A program made the position numbers and the translations under genes. Of a stretch of 64,000 bases of DNA, positions 26,786 through 35,908 are shown in pieces. Numbering within the stretch: position 1 is the first letter of the stretch; each line of letters opens with the position of its first letter. The notes beneath the pieces were generated by a model. The model had not been told where the DNA came from. It did no database searches and was given only the letters and a program-made list of their open reading frames with translations. Source of the stretch: Candidatus Poribacteria bacterium (GTDB lineage Bacteria > Poribacteria > WGA-4E > UBA9662); the NCBI GenBank assembly GCA_002729015.1, contig PBVO01000126.1, positions 62,687-126,686 of the forward strand. Reading direction: 5' to 3'.

Positions 26786-27215
26786 TTGGTACTCCAATCT
26801 CTCTATGATTTCATCGCTTAGTGTGAAATTACGTCTCTTCCTTATATTATATTAATATGACACAATCATAATTGTGTCATACCTAATCAAACTATCGGGA
26901 CGGTATCAGGTTTGAACATCCCTACAGATTACTTACCTGTAATCTCTTTTAGGCAATTAGATATAAATCTTTTATAATCAAACAACAACCGATTTCAGTA
27001 TGATGTTTGTCACTGATAAAGCAAATCAAGTAACATACAATAGAGTAATCAGTTACTCTTGAATAAGGAATTCTCTTTCTGCAGATGAAATGTAATCTTT
27101 ATTCAATTTAGCTCTGAGTACTTTGTTGGTAACAAACTGGCCTATGCAAGCTTAACCTCAGTATCCTATTACAATAAAGCGAATTATACAAGGGAGCAAA
27201 TATTAAAAAGCAGCG
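26786..27215. other. Divergent intergenic region
   Basis: Besides the palindrome described separately, AT-rich sequence without a gene. It must contain promoters for the importer operon (minus) and the PhyH gene (plus); none on the plus strand is clear. Confidence 0.4.
26841..26880 (-). promoter_or_regulatory. Palindromic operator and -10-like element before the importer operon
   Basis: ATGACACAAT-CATA-ATTGTGTCAT (26857-26880) is a perfect 10-bp-arm palindrome 72 bases before the GTG start. Read on the minus strand it is followed by AATATAATATAAGG, which contains a TATAAT. The palindrome would overlap or flank the -35 region, the usual place for a repressor or activator site. The regulator is not encoded in the window. 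Confidence 0.55.
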
Positions 27216-27278
27216 TTGACGCACTCAAAAAAACGGCGTACAATCACCGGAACCAATAGTTCAAGAATAGGTTTATTT

Positions 27279-28157
27279 GTGCAAAAAGAAAAAGTACTTA
27301 GCGAAGAGCAACTGTGTTTCTGGGAAGAAAATGGATATGTAGTGGTAAAGAATGCAGTTCCAGAAGAAAATTTAACTGCTGTAATTGAAGCCATCTGGTC
27401 TTTCTTGGAAATTGATCCCAGTGATCAAGAAAATTGGTACGCCAAAACGCCACGTAGTTCGCAATATCCGGATTCTCCTATTTCTCAAGCTGGAATGGTC
27501 GAAATTTACCAGCACCAGTCGCTCTGGGACAATCGCCAATACCCACGTATTCATCAAGCTTTCGCTCAGATTTGGCAAACTGAAAAACTCTGGGTTTCAC
27601 TAGATCGTGCTAACATGAAACCACCTACTCGTTCACAAAATCCAGAATGGAACAATTACGGTATGATACATTGGGATGTCGATACCTCTCAGAAACCAAT
27701 TCCGTTTGGTGTGCAGGGCGTTCTTTACTTGACTGATACAGCCGAAAATCAAGGTGGATTTCAGTGCGTTCCCGGATTTCATCATACTTTCTATGATTGG
27801 GTCAAGAGTCAACCAGTTGACCGTAACCCAAGAGTTCCTGACCTGAATGGATTGGATGTCAAATCAATTGCAGGACAAGCTGGTGATTTGCTAATTTGGC
27901 ATCGTTTACTAGCCCACGGTAACGGTCATAATACAGCGACGCAACCACGTTTAGCACAATACATTACTATGTCACCGATTAATAAAAATACACCTTTGTT
28001 CCAACAAAGGTGTGTAGAGCGTATTGAAGCCTGGCGTCAGCGTCGACCGACCTCAGGTTGGCCAGGAGACCCTAGAGATTGGGAGCACCACAATTGTCAA
28101 ACGGCTCAATTAACTTCCTTAGGACGAAAGTTGTTAGGGGTAGATATATGGGAATAA
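27279..28157 (+). CDS. Phytanoyl-CoA dioxygenase family protein (HxD type)
   Basis: The frame is open from TTG 27216 (313 codons), but the GTG at 27279 places the protein start at the usual distance before the domain (M-x10-Q-L-C-F-W-E-E-N-G-Y), so I choose it; the longer form would add a basic stretch without family support. The iron motif is His-Trp-Asp (MIHWDVDT), then NQGGFQCVPGFHH, distal His in LLAHGNGHN and an Arg shortly after. A longer C-terminus (TSLGRKLLGVDIW) than in its neighbours marks a subgroup of about 290 residues. Stands alone between an ABC operon and a LamG gene. Confidence 0.82.
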   Translation: MQKEKVLSEEQLCFWEENGYVVVKNAVPEENLTAVIEAIWSFLEIDPSDQENWYAKTPRSSQYPDSPISQAGMVEIYQHQSLWDNRQYPRIHQAFAQIWQTEKLWVSLDRANMKPPTRSQNPEWNNYGMIHWDVDTSQKPIPFGVQGVLYLTDTAENQGGFQCVPGFHHTFYDWVKSQPVDRNPRVPDLNGLDVKSIAGQAGDLLIWHRLLAHGNGHNTATQPRLAQYITMSPINKNTPLFQQRCVERIEAWRQRRPTSGWPGDPRDWEHHNCQTAQLTSLGRKLLGVDIWE

Positions 28158-28380
28158 ATAAGATAAATTTTCTAAATATTTCATCAGGTCTCCTAAGAAG
28201 TCGAAAGGTAATACCTGTTTATTCATTGAGTATTTTAAATATTTGTCTAGATTGAGCCCCAGAGACCTGCATCTAGCAAGTCAATTTTGCGAAGATCCTG
28301 ATACTAGGAATAAATAAAATTGTACCAAATGTGTTTGCCTGCCTGACCGTGACAATGTTTATAAATTGAGAGTAAGAGAC

Positions 28381-29169
28381 ATGAAAAATCGAATTTGTCA
28401 GTTAGTGATCATTAATATTCTTTTGTTACCTTTCTGTTTGAGTTTCTCGGCGGTAATTGATTTGGGTACGGTAGAAGTATCATATCTTTTTGAAGAAGGA
28501 AGAGGTAAGTTAGCAAAGGATGCATCTCCTAACAAGAGAAATGGCTCCTTGGAAGGTGGTGTTAAGTACGGACCTGGAAAGTTTGGACAAGGTTTGATTT
28601 ACGATGGCAAGGACGATAACTTGATAGTCAGAAATTATCACGGTATTAGTGGGAAAAATCCGAGAACCATTTTGTATTGGTTCAAGAGTGCTAGTACACG
28701 AGAACATTCTTGGGTTAAGTGGGGAGTAGTCGAACCAACCAGAAAGTATTATGTGAGGGCCCATGTGGCTGGTGGAATATGCTGGCTTCGAGTAGAAAAC
28801 GCCGGTGGCAATAATTGGGGGGGAGATGACGTTTGCGATGGCAACTGGCATCACCATGCTATTGTTTTTCCCAAAGGATCTAAAGACGTTCAAGACCACC
28901 AAATCTACGTTGATGGAAAATTAAATGGGAAGAACGGCGCAGCTAATCCTATGGATACCGATGGTGAAGGGCAGGAAGTTGTAATGGGCGATTTTTTGGC
29001 GCACCATGCTTTCATGCATGGCTCATTCGATGAAGTTGCCATCTTTAGCATTGCACTAACGAAAAAGCAGATTGAATTGGTTATGAACAACGGACTAGCA
29101 TCGGTTTTAGCAATCGATCACAAGGATAAACTTTCCACTAACTGGGGCTTGATTAAGTCTACTTATTAA
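28381..29169 (+). CDS. LamG/concanavalin A-like secreted protein with conserved C-terminal tail
   Basis: 262 residues from ATG 28381 (a TTG at 28366 is also in frame; the ATG gives a normal signal peptide, MKNRICQLVIINILLLPFC). One LamG-type domain follows: VSYLFEEGRGKLAKDASPN, GLIYDGKDDNLIV, RTILYWFKS, GNWHHHAIVF, IYVDGKL and GSFDEVAIFSIAL, the D-E-V-A-I-[FY] signature that ends the fold. The tail KDKLSTNWGLIKSTY matches three other secreted proteins of the window. Probably exported and glycan-binding; the ligand is unknown. Confidence 0.83.
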   Translation: MKNRICQLVIINILLLPFCLSFSAVIDLGTVEVSYLFEEGRGKLAKDASPNKRNGSLEGGVKYGPGKFGQGLIYDGKDDNLIVRNYHGISGKNPRTILYWFKSASTREHSWVKWGVVEPTRKYYVRAHVAGGICWLRVENAGGNNWGGDDVCDGNWHHHAIVFPKGSKDVQDHQIYVDGKLNGKNGAANPMDTDGEGQEVVMGDFLAHHAFMHGSFDEVAIFSIALTKKQIELVMNNGLASVLAIDHKDKLSTNWGLIKSTY

Positions 29170-29280
29170 ATTTTTTGGATCGCAATACAGCGAAAAATGA
29201 ATCGAGGCGCTAAAGCTTTCTCTTTATTTGTTAATACAAGAATAAAAACGTTCAATTGGAAATAAGTTAGATGGTTTAGC

Positions 29281-30888
29281 TTATTCTAGTTGTTGATCTA
29301 GTTTATTTAAATCCGTATTTCTTAAGCTAAGATTGGCTTTATATTGATAATAAGTGTTGAGTACTTTTCCAACGTAACGCTCGGTCTCACGAATCAGAGG
29401 GATATCATGTTTGACCCGTCCAGGTCCAGCATTGTAGGCCGCTAACGCTAAGGCGTAATTACCATCATACCGATTTAGCATTTGGCGTAAGTACTTCGCA
29501 CTGGCCTCTAGATTTCTTCTAGCATCGAACCGTTGATCTACTTTAGGGTCAATGGTTGGGGATAAAGGATCGTTGTACTCAGGCACTATCAAACCAAGAT
29601 CTCTTGCTGTGGGTGCCATTAGTTGTCCCAACCCGACCGCACCACTTTTGGAAATGGCACTTGGTTGAAAGCTCGATTCCATTTTAATTAGAGCCATCAG
29701 ATATTCTACTGGGATTTGGAACTCCGTTGCTATCCGTTCTGTCCTAGATGAAGTTTGTGTGAGCATTACCTCATTTTGGGTTAACTCATCGTTTTTTTTG
29801 TCATTTCGAGGTGCAAGCCGATCGGTGTTTGATATCCGAAACTCTCTCTTGTTTGTTGATTTTTCTGTTTTTGTGATTACATTCCGATGTATGAACTGGC
29901 CTATGGCGAAATTGAGCGACAGATAATGCCTAAAGTCTTGTTCGTCATACTGATAGGCATAATGTAAGGCTGTATCGAATTGTTCGATTGAAGCACCAAT
30001 TCTCCAACTTAAACGAGGTTGAGGTGTAATCGATGTTCCCAATAATTGTAGAGCAAATCCGCTTCTGATCCATAAACCATACTGGCCAATCTCAGCACCT
30101 AAGCGGCATTGCCAATCGTTAGCGATATTGGTACGGATATCTAAACCACTCCTAATATTCACTTGCAATCCATCTTTGGGTTGGCGCGTATACCAAAAGG
30201 TATCAATTTGGAGATTACTACTCCCATCAACGGACTGACCAACTCTTAGTGGTACCTGACTATCAATCAATAGTTCGTTCTTAACATTAGGATTATCGTA
30301 TACTGAACTGAGGCCAAGATAATGATAAACCAACCCTACCGATACTTTAGGATTGGGTCGTAAAATCAATCCAATATCGTAAGGATAGACAAAGGAACGT
30401 GCAATGGATCGGTCAGGTTTTAGATGAAGGTGTTGGCGAATGCCGAAATTAGCGCCGATTTGAACTTTGGCCCCTACAGATCGGGCTATTGTCAACATAA
30501 GTTGATTATCGCCCCACATCTGCATACCGATAGGATTCTTACGACTAGAAGAAAAAAAACGGTCATAAGCCAATAAATCTGTTAGCCCAATACCCACTGT
30601 GGCAAGAGAAAATGGTCTCTGGCCTTCAATTTGTATAGGAGATGTAAAAGCAAGTGCAGTTTGAGAGAAATCATAACTAAAATCGGACTGGCCCAGTAAA
30701 GCTACAGTAGCAGGATTGTTAAATAGGCCACTGGCTCCGTATGAGCTACTAGCTAATTGTCCACCTAAACCAATTGAACGCGCATCTAACGAGACTTCAG
30801 CTGATACTTGACCGAATAGAAGTATACAACAGGCAGTAATGACAAGGAAAATGCTCGTCAAATAGTTTTCATTTTGGTTTGGTCTCAT
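29281..30888 (-). CDS. Outer-membrane barrel fused to lytic transglycosylase (SLT)
   Basis: 535 residues with two parts. Signal peptide (hydrophobic about 13-29, AEV), then residues about 30-345 resemble PorV/UPF0164-type outer-membrane barrels (DARSIGLGGQLASSSYGASG, FNNPATVALLG, SVGLVYHYLGLSS, WRIGASIEQFDTALHYAY). After a linker (about 345-385) comes a complete SLT domain: IPVEYLMALIKMESSF with catalytic Glu, AVGLGQLMAPTA, YLRQMLNRY and LAAYNAGPGRV. I do not know this fusion as a named architecture. It would place murein cleavage at an outer-membrane anchor. Last gene of the operon methyltransferase - lipoprotein - LysM/M23 - this gene. Confidence 0.8.
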   Translation of the reverse strand: MRPNQNENYLTSIFLVITACCILLFGQVSAEVSLDARSIGLGGQLASSSYGASGLFNNPATVALLGQSDFSYDFSQTALAFTSPIQIEGQRPFSLATVGIGLTDLLAYDRFFSSSRKNPIGMQMWGDNQLMLTIARSVGAKVQIGANFGIRQHLHLKPDRSIARSFVYPYDIGLILRPNPKVSVGLVYHYLGLSSVYDNPNVKNELLIDSQVPLRVGQSVDGSSNLQIDTFWYTRQPKDGLQVNIRSGLDIRTNIANDWQCRLGAEIGQYGLWIRSGFALQLLGTSITPQPRLSWRIGASIEQFDTALHYAYQYDEQDFRHYLSLNFAIGQFIHRNVITKTEKSTNKREFRISNTDRLAPRNDKKNDELTQNEVMLTQTSSRTERIATEFQIPVEYLMALIKMESSFQPSAISKSGAVGLGQLMAPTARDLGLIVPEYNDPLSPTIDPKVDQRFDARRNLEASAKYLRQMLNRYDGNYALALAAYNAGPGRVKHDIPLIRETERYVGKVLNTYYQYKANLSLRNTDLNKLDQQLE

Positions 30889-30914
30889 CCTAATTCTCTG
30901 GTAGTCTAAATAAT

Positions 30915-31748
30915 TTAGGAACCCAGTTTTATATAACGACGTGGGTCGACGCTCTTATTGTAACGCCGAATTTCAAAATGCAAATGTGGACCTGTAGAAT
31001 AACCACTATTACCCGTTAGTGCTAGAACATGTCCTTTTTTGACCTTTTGCCCAACTTTTACGTAGATAATTGAAAGATGTCCGTAGGCCGTTTTATAGCC
31101 ACCTGAATGTTCAACAACCACAATGTTTCCATAACCCGGATCCCAACCAGCTCTTACTACTTTTCCATCTCTACAAGCATAGGTACGGGTACCTTTTCTG
31201 GCTCGAAAGTCTATTCCATGGTGAAACTTACGCATTCGAGAAATAGGGTGCTTTCGGTAACCATACTTAGAAGTCACTACCAGAGGAATCTTCATCGGGT
31301 TACGAAAATGAATGTTAGATTGATCCGGAATCAGGATTTTTTGACCTGCTGGCAGATGGTCAGCAGATTGTAAATTATTAGCCAAAACTAGTTTGCCTAC
31401 CGTCGTTTTATGACTGACTGCGATCTCGGATACAGTATCACCTCGTCTAACTTGATACCAGAGACCGTCGGTTTTTAGAATAGGATTGGCATTAGGAATA
31501 AATATCTTTTTGTCGATATAGAGTCGTCGGTCATTACGAATCCGGTTGGCATTAATGATTGACTCTTGAGAAACTCGATATTTTTGAGCAATATGACTAA
31601 TAGTGTCACCACTACGTACTCGATACCAAGCGCCTCTACTATGAACTTGCCCTACGATTAAAAATAATATCGTAGCACACGCCAAATGCGGCCAATGTTT
31701 CGATAAGCGAAGGTTCAATATTCTAGAAAATAGATCAGGTCGGCACAT
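30915..31748 (-). CDS. LysM-domain M23 metallopeptidase (murein hydrolase)
   Basis: 277 residues from ATG 31748, preferred over 31775 because AAGGTGG lies five bases before it. A signal-anchor segment (about 20-36) precedes two LysM repeats (YRVRSGDTISHIAQKY and YQVRRGDTVSEIAVSH) and an M23 domain with HHGIDF (the H-x3-D zinc motif), TAYGHLS and HLHFEI (H-x-H zinc motif), so the Zn site is complete. Such enzymes cut peptide cross-links of peptidoglycan, or activate amidases when the site is degenerate; here it looks catalytic. Sits between a lipoprotein gene and the SLT fusion (26-base gap), a cell-wall operon. Confidence 0.88.
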   Translation of the reverse strand: MCRPDLFSRILNLRLSKHWPHLACATILFLIVGQVHSRGAWYRVRSGDTISHIAQKYRVSQESIINANRIRNDRRLYIDKKIFIPNANPILKTDGLWYQVRRGDTVSEIAVSHKTTVGKLVLANNLQSADHLPAGQKILIPDQSNIHFRNPMKIPLVVTSKYGYRKHPISRMRKFHHGIDFRARKGTRTYACRDGKVVRAGWDPGYGNIVVVEHSGGYKTAYGHLSIIYVKVGQKVKKGHVLALTGNSGYSTGPHLHFEIRRYNKSVDPRRYIKLGS

Positions 31749-31786
31749 ATTCCACCTTATTGATACAAATAGCAACTAGCTATCAA

Positions 31787-32272
31787 TTAAACTCCAGTAA
31801 CAGTCAACAAAACTGTCTTAGTTTCGGTTAAAATTTGTGTTCTAGCATCTAAACCATCATCAGAAACAGCACGCTTGATGCCAGTTACTACAACATGAAT
31901 TACCTCTATGCTCTCTAGAGAATTGAGCCCTTTAGGGGCTGCCCACGAAACATTCGGAAGGTCGTTTTCTTCTCCTAGTTTCCCATATCCAGTAACATTG
32001 ATCCAAGCAATTCGTACCTGTGTATTAGCCGGTGGATCAAATTTAACTGCTAGATCAATAGTCTCACCGGGTGAAATAGTAGTGTGATCGGTCTCAATTT
32101 TCACATTCAATCCACCACTAATTTCTTCTTCTTGACTGCCAACGGTATTACCTACACTACTACCACCACACCCAGACCACACTGACAACAAGAACAATAA
32201 GCACCAGATGGGTAATCTGTTCATTTCCCATTTTGTCACTTGATTACACAAAAACTGCAAATATGCGGTCAT
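31787..32272 (-). CDS. Hypothetical lipoprotein
   Basis: 161 residues. The ATG 32272 has GGAGGAAGCAA upstream, the best Shine-Dalgarno near; a second Met at residue 17 would give a shorter leader. A hydrophobic segment ends in a WSGC lipobox-like sequence, then a glycine/serine-rich linker and a beta-rich domain with LNVKIETDHTTISPGETIDLAVKFDPP, in the style of Ig-like or bacterial invasin-like modules. No family recognised. It lies 29 bases after the methyltransferase gene and 38 bases before the LysM peptidase gene, so it may serve cell-wall or envelope assembly. Confidence 0.7.
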   Translation of the reverse strand: MTAYLQFLCNQVTKWEMNRLPIWCLLFLLSVWSGCGGSSVGNTVGSQEEEISGGLNVKIETDHTTISPGETIDLAVKFDPPANTQVRIAWINVTGYGKLGEENDLPNVSWAAPKGLNSLESIEVIHVVVTGIKRAVSDDGLDARTQILTETKTVLLTVTGV

Positions 32273-32301
32273 TTGCTTCCTCCAGAAGGATAAAAATTAT
32301 T

Positions 32302-33000
32302 TCAAACATTGTATTGAGCTTCGTAGACCCAAATTTTTGTCGTTCGGCCTTCGAAGGTTATTGGGTATCTATAGCGAACAGTATGGAAGCCTGCATCGGC
32401 TAAGCAAGCAGGAAAGTTCTTCGCATTGGTACGACCAGGCTCGGAAAAAAATGCTCGACCACCATCTGCTAAATGTAACTTGATAAAAGATATAATCGGT
32501 TGCCAACTGTCTGTCTCATACAGAATATCCGCCGCGAGAATAACCGAGAATTTCCTCGGCAAAAAGCAAGAAGATGACCAGTCCATTTGAACGTAAGTCC
32601 CGTCGTAACCGTTTCTTAAAGTGTTGTATTGAGCAAACAATAAAGACTCTGATACCCAGTCAGCAAAAACGAGTCTAGCTCCCTGCTGACAGGCGATTAT
32701 CCCAGCAAGACCCATGCCACATCCAAGATCCAACACTGACGCATCACTGATATTATCGTAAGTTGCCAAATGGTAAGCTAATCCTAAACTCGAGCTCCAA
32801 ATTGTTGCCCAATAAGGGAATGTAGAAATCTGGTCTGTTTTGAAATTTTCCAACAGTTGAGCAGGTTCTTCGACCACCATCATTTTAAGTCCACCTGCTG
32901 GGGTATTAATTTTTTGGTCTGCCACTTGATATTTCTGCAAAATTTTGCGTCTTAATTCACTTTTTAAATCGATATTGAGGTTCAAATGTTTAGCAGACAA
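32302..33000 (-). CDS. SAM-dependent methyltransferase, protein-lysine methyltransferase-like
   Basis: 232 residues. The FPYWATIWSSSLGLAYHLA block followed by VLDLGCGMGLAGIIA (SAM-binding motif I, about residue 97) and VILAADILYE (motif with the ADxLYE pattern) matches the Methyltransf_16 group (ETF-beta or other protein-lysine methyltransferases). Members methylate protein Lys side chains, but some act on small molecules. TTG start with GGAGCCCATAG upstream. First gene of the envelope operon; whether its substrate is one of the downstream proteins is unknown. Confidence 0.78.
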   Translation of the reverse strand: MSAKHLNLNIDLKSELRRKILQKYQVADQKINTPAGGLKMMVVEEPAQLLENFKTDQISTFPYWATIWSSSLGLAYHLATYDNISDASVLDLGCGMGLAGIIACQQGARLVFADWVSESLLFAQYNTLRNGYDGTYVQMDWSSSCFLPRKFSVILAADILYETDSWQPIISFIKLHLADGGRAFFSEPGRTNAKNFPACLADAGFHTVRYRYPITFEGRTTKIWVYEAQYNV

Positions 33001-33060
33001 CTATGGGCTCCTGAATTCTTCAGGTGAAAATATTTAGTTAATGCAATGATCCAAACGATC

Positions 33061-33069
33061 TGCTATAAT
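33061..33069 (+). promoter_or_regulatory. Extended -10 element for the SUMF1 gene
   Basis: TGCTATAAT at 33061-33069 is the TGnTATAAT extended -10 pattern; no good -35 lies 17 bases upstream (ATGCAA). It sits between divergent genes, 66 bases before ATG 33135. Confidence 0.4.
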
Positions 33070-33134
33070 ATCACGAACTCAAAGAGACGGGCAATAACAG
33101 GCAATACCGTCGCTGATCTTAATCAGAGGAAGGC

Positions 33135-34259
33135 ATGAACAATCAGGCTCACAATTATGTTAGTGGATTCAGTCGACCCACTATGAACCGCCAATATTGG
33201 ACCCATAAAATCTGGCCTCATACAACTTGGTTAGTTTGCACTCTTTTTACATTTCTCCTAGTATCTTGTGGTGGTCAACAACAGAGTAATTCAGATGGAA
33301 ATTCAAATGGAGGAGTACTGACGAAACTTCCTAAACTGATTCGAAAAGATGAAGTTTCTGGCCAGTGGGTAGTGGCAAGTAGAAAAAATGCCGAGATGGT
33401 ACTAGTCCCAGCGGGTACGTTTTTAATGGGCACATCAAAGAGCATGTCTGATCGTATAGCCAGTGGGTATTCGATGAATTTTTGGGATGAAATGCCTCAA
33501 CACAAAGTTACTGTTCGGGATTTCTATATCGATCGCCACGAAGTGACTAATGAGGCCTATAATAAGTATCTGAAAGAGCAAGGTGGCACTAGCCCACGTT
33601 TTTGGAGGGACCCAAAGTTTAATCATCCTAGACAACCGATCGTTGGTGTTAGTTGGGATGATGCAACTGACTATGCACGTTGGCTTGGCAAACGACTCCC
33701 GACCGAAGCTGAGTGGGAAAAAGCTGCTTGCTGGGATTGGGAACGGGCCGAAGAATTGAATATCCCTACGGATGCCACGTTATGGGATGAGGCTATTTTG
33801 CGAGATGCTGTCAAGTGTGTGCAAATTTATCCTTGGGGTAATGCGGTGCTTGAAAACCGCCTTAATTTCAAGCGAACCAACGACCGACCTACTATTGTTG
33901 GTTTATATGGGCCAGGTCCAAATGATGGATCTAGTCCGTATGAAGCTTATGATATGGCTGGAAATGCCTCAGAATGGGTAGCAGATCTCTATGATGTTGG
34001 TTACTACTCCAAAGCACCGGTCAATAACCCAACGAAAACTAGTGCTGGTAGCCGGTTTACACCTGACGGTCGAGTTACCTACACTGGTGGCATTGAACAC
34101 CGAGTACATAGGGGGGGAATGTGGAATGAATGGCGGATGAAAGAGCTAGATGTCCGATCTGCTCGACGTTTGCACGCTCCACCTGAAACTCGTTCGCCTG
34201 GAATTGGTTTTCGATGTGCAATTGACGTTGATCAAGTAAGAACAGATTTAGGATTGTAG
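33135..34259 (+). CDS. SUMF1/formylglycine-generating-enzyme-like lipoprotein
   Basis: 374 residues. GAGGAAGGC precedes the ATG. A hydrophobic segment (about 33-45) ends in the lipobox LVSC, so the protein is exported. The C-terminal 300 residues have the SUMF1 (C-type lectin-like) fold: EMVLVPAGTFLMG, MPQHKVTVRDFYIDRHEVTNE, PIVGVSWDDATDYARWLGKRLPTEAEWE, YDMAGNASEWVADLY and GIGFRCA. The region that holds the two catalytic cysteines in formylglycine enzymes (after RGGSW) reads RGGMWNEWRM and has no Cys, so it is unlikely to mature sulfatases. It may be a carbohydrate- or protein-binding member. Confidence 0.83.
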   Translation: MNNQAHNYVSGFSRPTMNRQYWTHKIWPHTTWLVCTLFTFLLVSCGGQQQSNSDGNSNGGVLTKLPKLIRKDEVSGQWVVASRKNAEMVLVPAGTFLMGTSKSMSDRIASGYSMNFWDEMPQHKVTVRDFYIDRHEVTNEAYNKYLKEQGGTSPRFWRDPKFNHPRQPIVGVSWDDATDYARWLGKRLPTEAEWEKAACWDWERAEELNIPTDATLWDEAILRDAVKCVQIYPWGNAVLENRLNFKRTNDRPTIVGLYGPGPNDGSSPYEAYDMAGNASEWVADLYDVGYYSKAPVNNPTKTSAGSRFTPDGRVTYTGGIEHRVHRGGMWNEWRMKELDVRSARRLHAPPETRSPGIGFRCAIDVDQVRTDLGL

Positions 34260-34279
34260 ATTACAAAAGACTCCGGCCC

Positions 34280-35719
34280 ATGGCTGTCAAAAAAAAATAT
34301 TTTCGCTATCGGAATCTTGACGAACTTCGTCGAGAAATTGCAGATTTGGGGCTAGATATTCGCTTGGCTGATCAGGTAGATCAGTTATTTCAGCCGGTTC
34401 GAGTTGGTCATAAAACTGTTGGTAACGCTTTCGGTATTCATCCGATGGAAGGCTGCGACGCCACCTTAGATGGAAAACCTAGCGAATTAACCATTCGTCG
34501 CTGGTTGCGTTTCGGTTCTGGTGGTGCCAAGCTGATTTGGGGAGAGGCAACGTCAATCTTACCAGAAGCCAAAGCTAATAGTCGTCAATTAGAGATAAAT
34601 ACCCATACTGCTGATGCAATTGGGAAAATGCTGACAATGACCCGGGATAGTCACCGTGAAATTTTCGGAGCTAACGAAGAAATCTTCGCTGGTTTGCAAT
34701 TGACTCATTCTGGCCGGTACAGCTACAAACGGCCTTTGATCGCGTTTCGACATCCGGTAGTAGATAAAGTAACCTTGATTGATAAAAAGAGAAAGGTTCC
34801 GATTCCTGAAGACTATCCAGTATTATCAGATGATGAATTAGAGAAACTTGAAGACTGTTACGTAGAAGCAGCTAAATTAGCTCATCAAATTGGTTTTGAT
34901 TTTATTGATCTTAAGCAATGTCACACATACCTTCTGAATGAGCTTTTGGCGGCTAAGACTCGGACAGGTAGATATGGTGGTAGTTTTGAAAACCGAACTC
35001 GCTTCATCCGTAATATTATTGGCAAAATTCAGTCTGAGATTGGGCCAGAATTAATCTTGTCTAGTCGACTTAACGTCTATGATGGTGTGGCGTACATGCC
35101 CAACCAAGATACCAATATTGGTATACCAAGAGAAGCTATGGCACCTTATCCTTACGGGTTTGGTGTAGACGAAGAAAATCCGCCATCCCCTGATCTTGAA
35201 GAACCAATCAAACTCATTAGCTTGATGAAAGAATGGGGGGTTAGCTTGGTCAATGTATCGATGGGTAGTCCTTATTACAATCCACATATTGGTCGTCCTT
35301 TTGAACGACCTCCCGTAGACGGCTACGAGACGCCTGAGCATCCATTAGTTGGTGTTGATCGCCATTTCCAGTTGACTGCTCAAATACAGCAGTCCTGCCC
35401 GGATTTACCAATCGTTGGTACTGGATATAGTTGGTTACAAAACTACGTTGCCAATGCAGGTGAAGCGAATGCTCAAGATGGAAAAGTAACTTTCGTAGCG
35501 GTAGGTCGTGGTTCAATGGCCTATCCTGACTATGTAAAAGATCTAATGGAGTCAGGACAAATGGCCAAGAAAAAATCTTGCGTCGCCATTAGTTACTGTA
35601 CAGCCTTAATGCGAGCTAAAGAGCATCCACTACACCAGTTCCCTTCCGGTTGTGTTCCTCGAGACCGATTCTATACCCAAATCTACAAAGATGCTATGAA
35701 GACACTCACTAAATCTTAG
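34280..35719 (+). CDS. NADH:flavin oxidoreductase (old yellow enzyme family)
   Basis: 479 residues, somewhat longer than classical OYE. N-terminal FQPVRVGHKTVGNAFGIHPMEG, then GGAKLIWGEATSI, GLQLTHSGRYS (the H-x-G-R FMN region), a FIDLKQCHTYLLNELLAAKTRTGRYGGSFENRTRF stretch in the family style (only the first and last parts are cited) and a C-terminal NAGEANAQDGKVTFVAVGRG-like phosphate site, which fit an FMN TIM barrel. It probably reduces an unsaturated or quinone-like compound, or N-demethylates; the substrate is unknown. It follows the SUMF1 gene after 20 bases, probably one transcript. Confidence 0.83.
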   Translation: MAVKKKYFRYRNLDELRREIADLGLDIRLADQVDQLFQPVRVGHKTVGNAFGIHPMEGCDATLDGKPSELTIRRWLRFGSGGAKLIWGEATSILPEAKANSRQLEINTHTADAIGKMLTMTRDSHREIFGANEEIFAGLQLTHSGRYSYKRPLIAFRHPVVDKVTLIDKKRKVPIPEDYPVLSDDELEKLEDCYVEAAKLAHQIGFDFIDLKQCHTYLLNELLAAKTRTGRYGGSFENRTRFIRNIIGKIQSEIGPELILSSRLNVYDGVAYMPNQDTNIGIPREAMAPYPYGFGVDEENPPSPDLEEPIKLISLMKEWGVSLVNVSMGSPYYNPHIGRPFERPPVDGYETPEHPLVGVDRHFQLTAQIQQSCPDLPIVGTGYSWLQNYVANAGEANAQDGKVTFVAVGRGSMAYPDYVKDLMESGQMAKKKSCVAISYCTALMRAKEHPLHQFPSGCVPRDRFYTQIYKDAMKTLTKS

Positions 35720-35908
35720 TCTGGACAGATTTTTTCGAGTGTGCAAATTTAAATATTATATGCGCCCGTAGATGTTACAACTAGTAGTGATTCAAGTTTT
35801 TGGGCTGACGTTGAGCCAGTTGCTGTATTTTGATCATTGTTGTGATCTGCTCGGATTCGAAACACTTGATTTTAAATTTTGACTAACTTGGATCGATTGG
35901 AGCCTTGC

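Noticed and set aside
27216..27278. N-terminal extension of the PhyH gene from TTG 27216
   Set aside because: The 21 extra residues are basic and unlike the family; GTG 27279 fits better.
33135..34259. Calling the SUMF1 protein a formylglycine-generating enzyme
   Set aside because: No cysteines in the catalytic region and the protein is exported as a lipoprotein.
35845..35875. tRNA T-loop-like string GGATTCGAAAC
   Set aside because: No cloverleaf around it; the stems do not pair. No tRNA found in the window.
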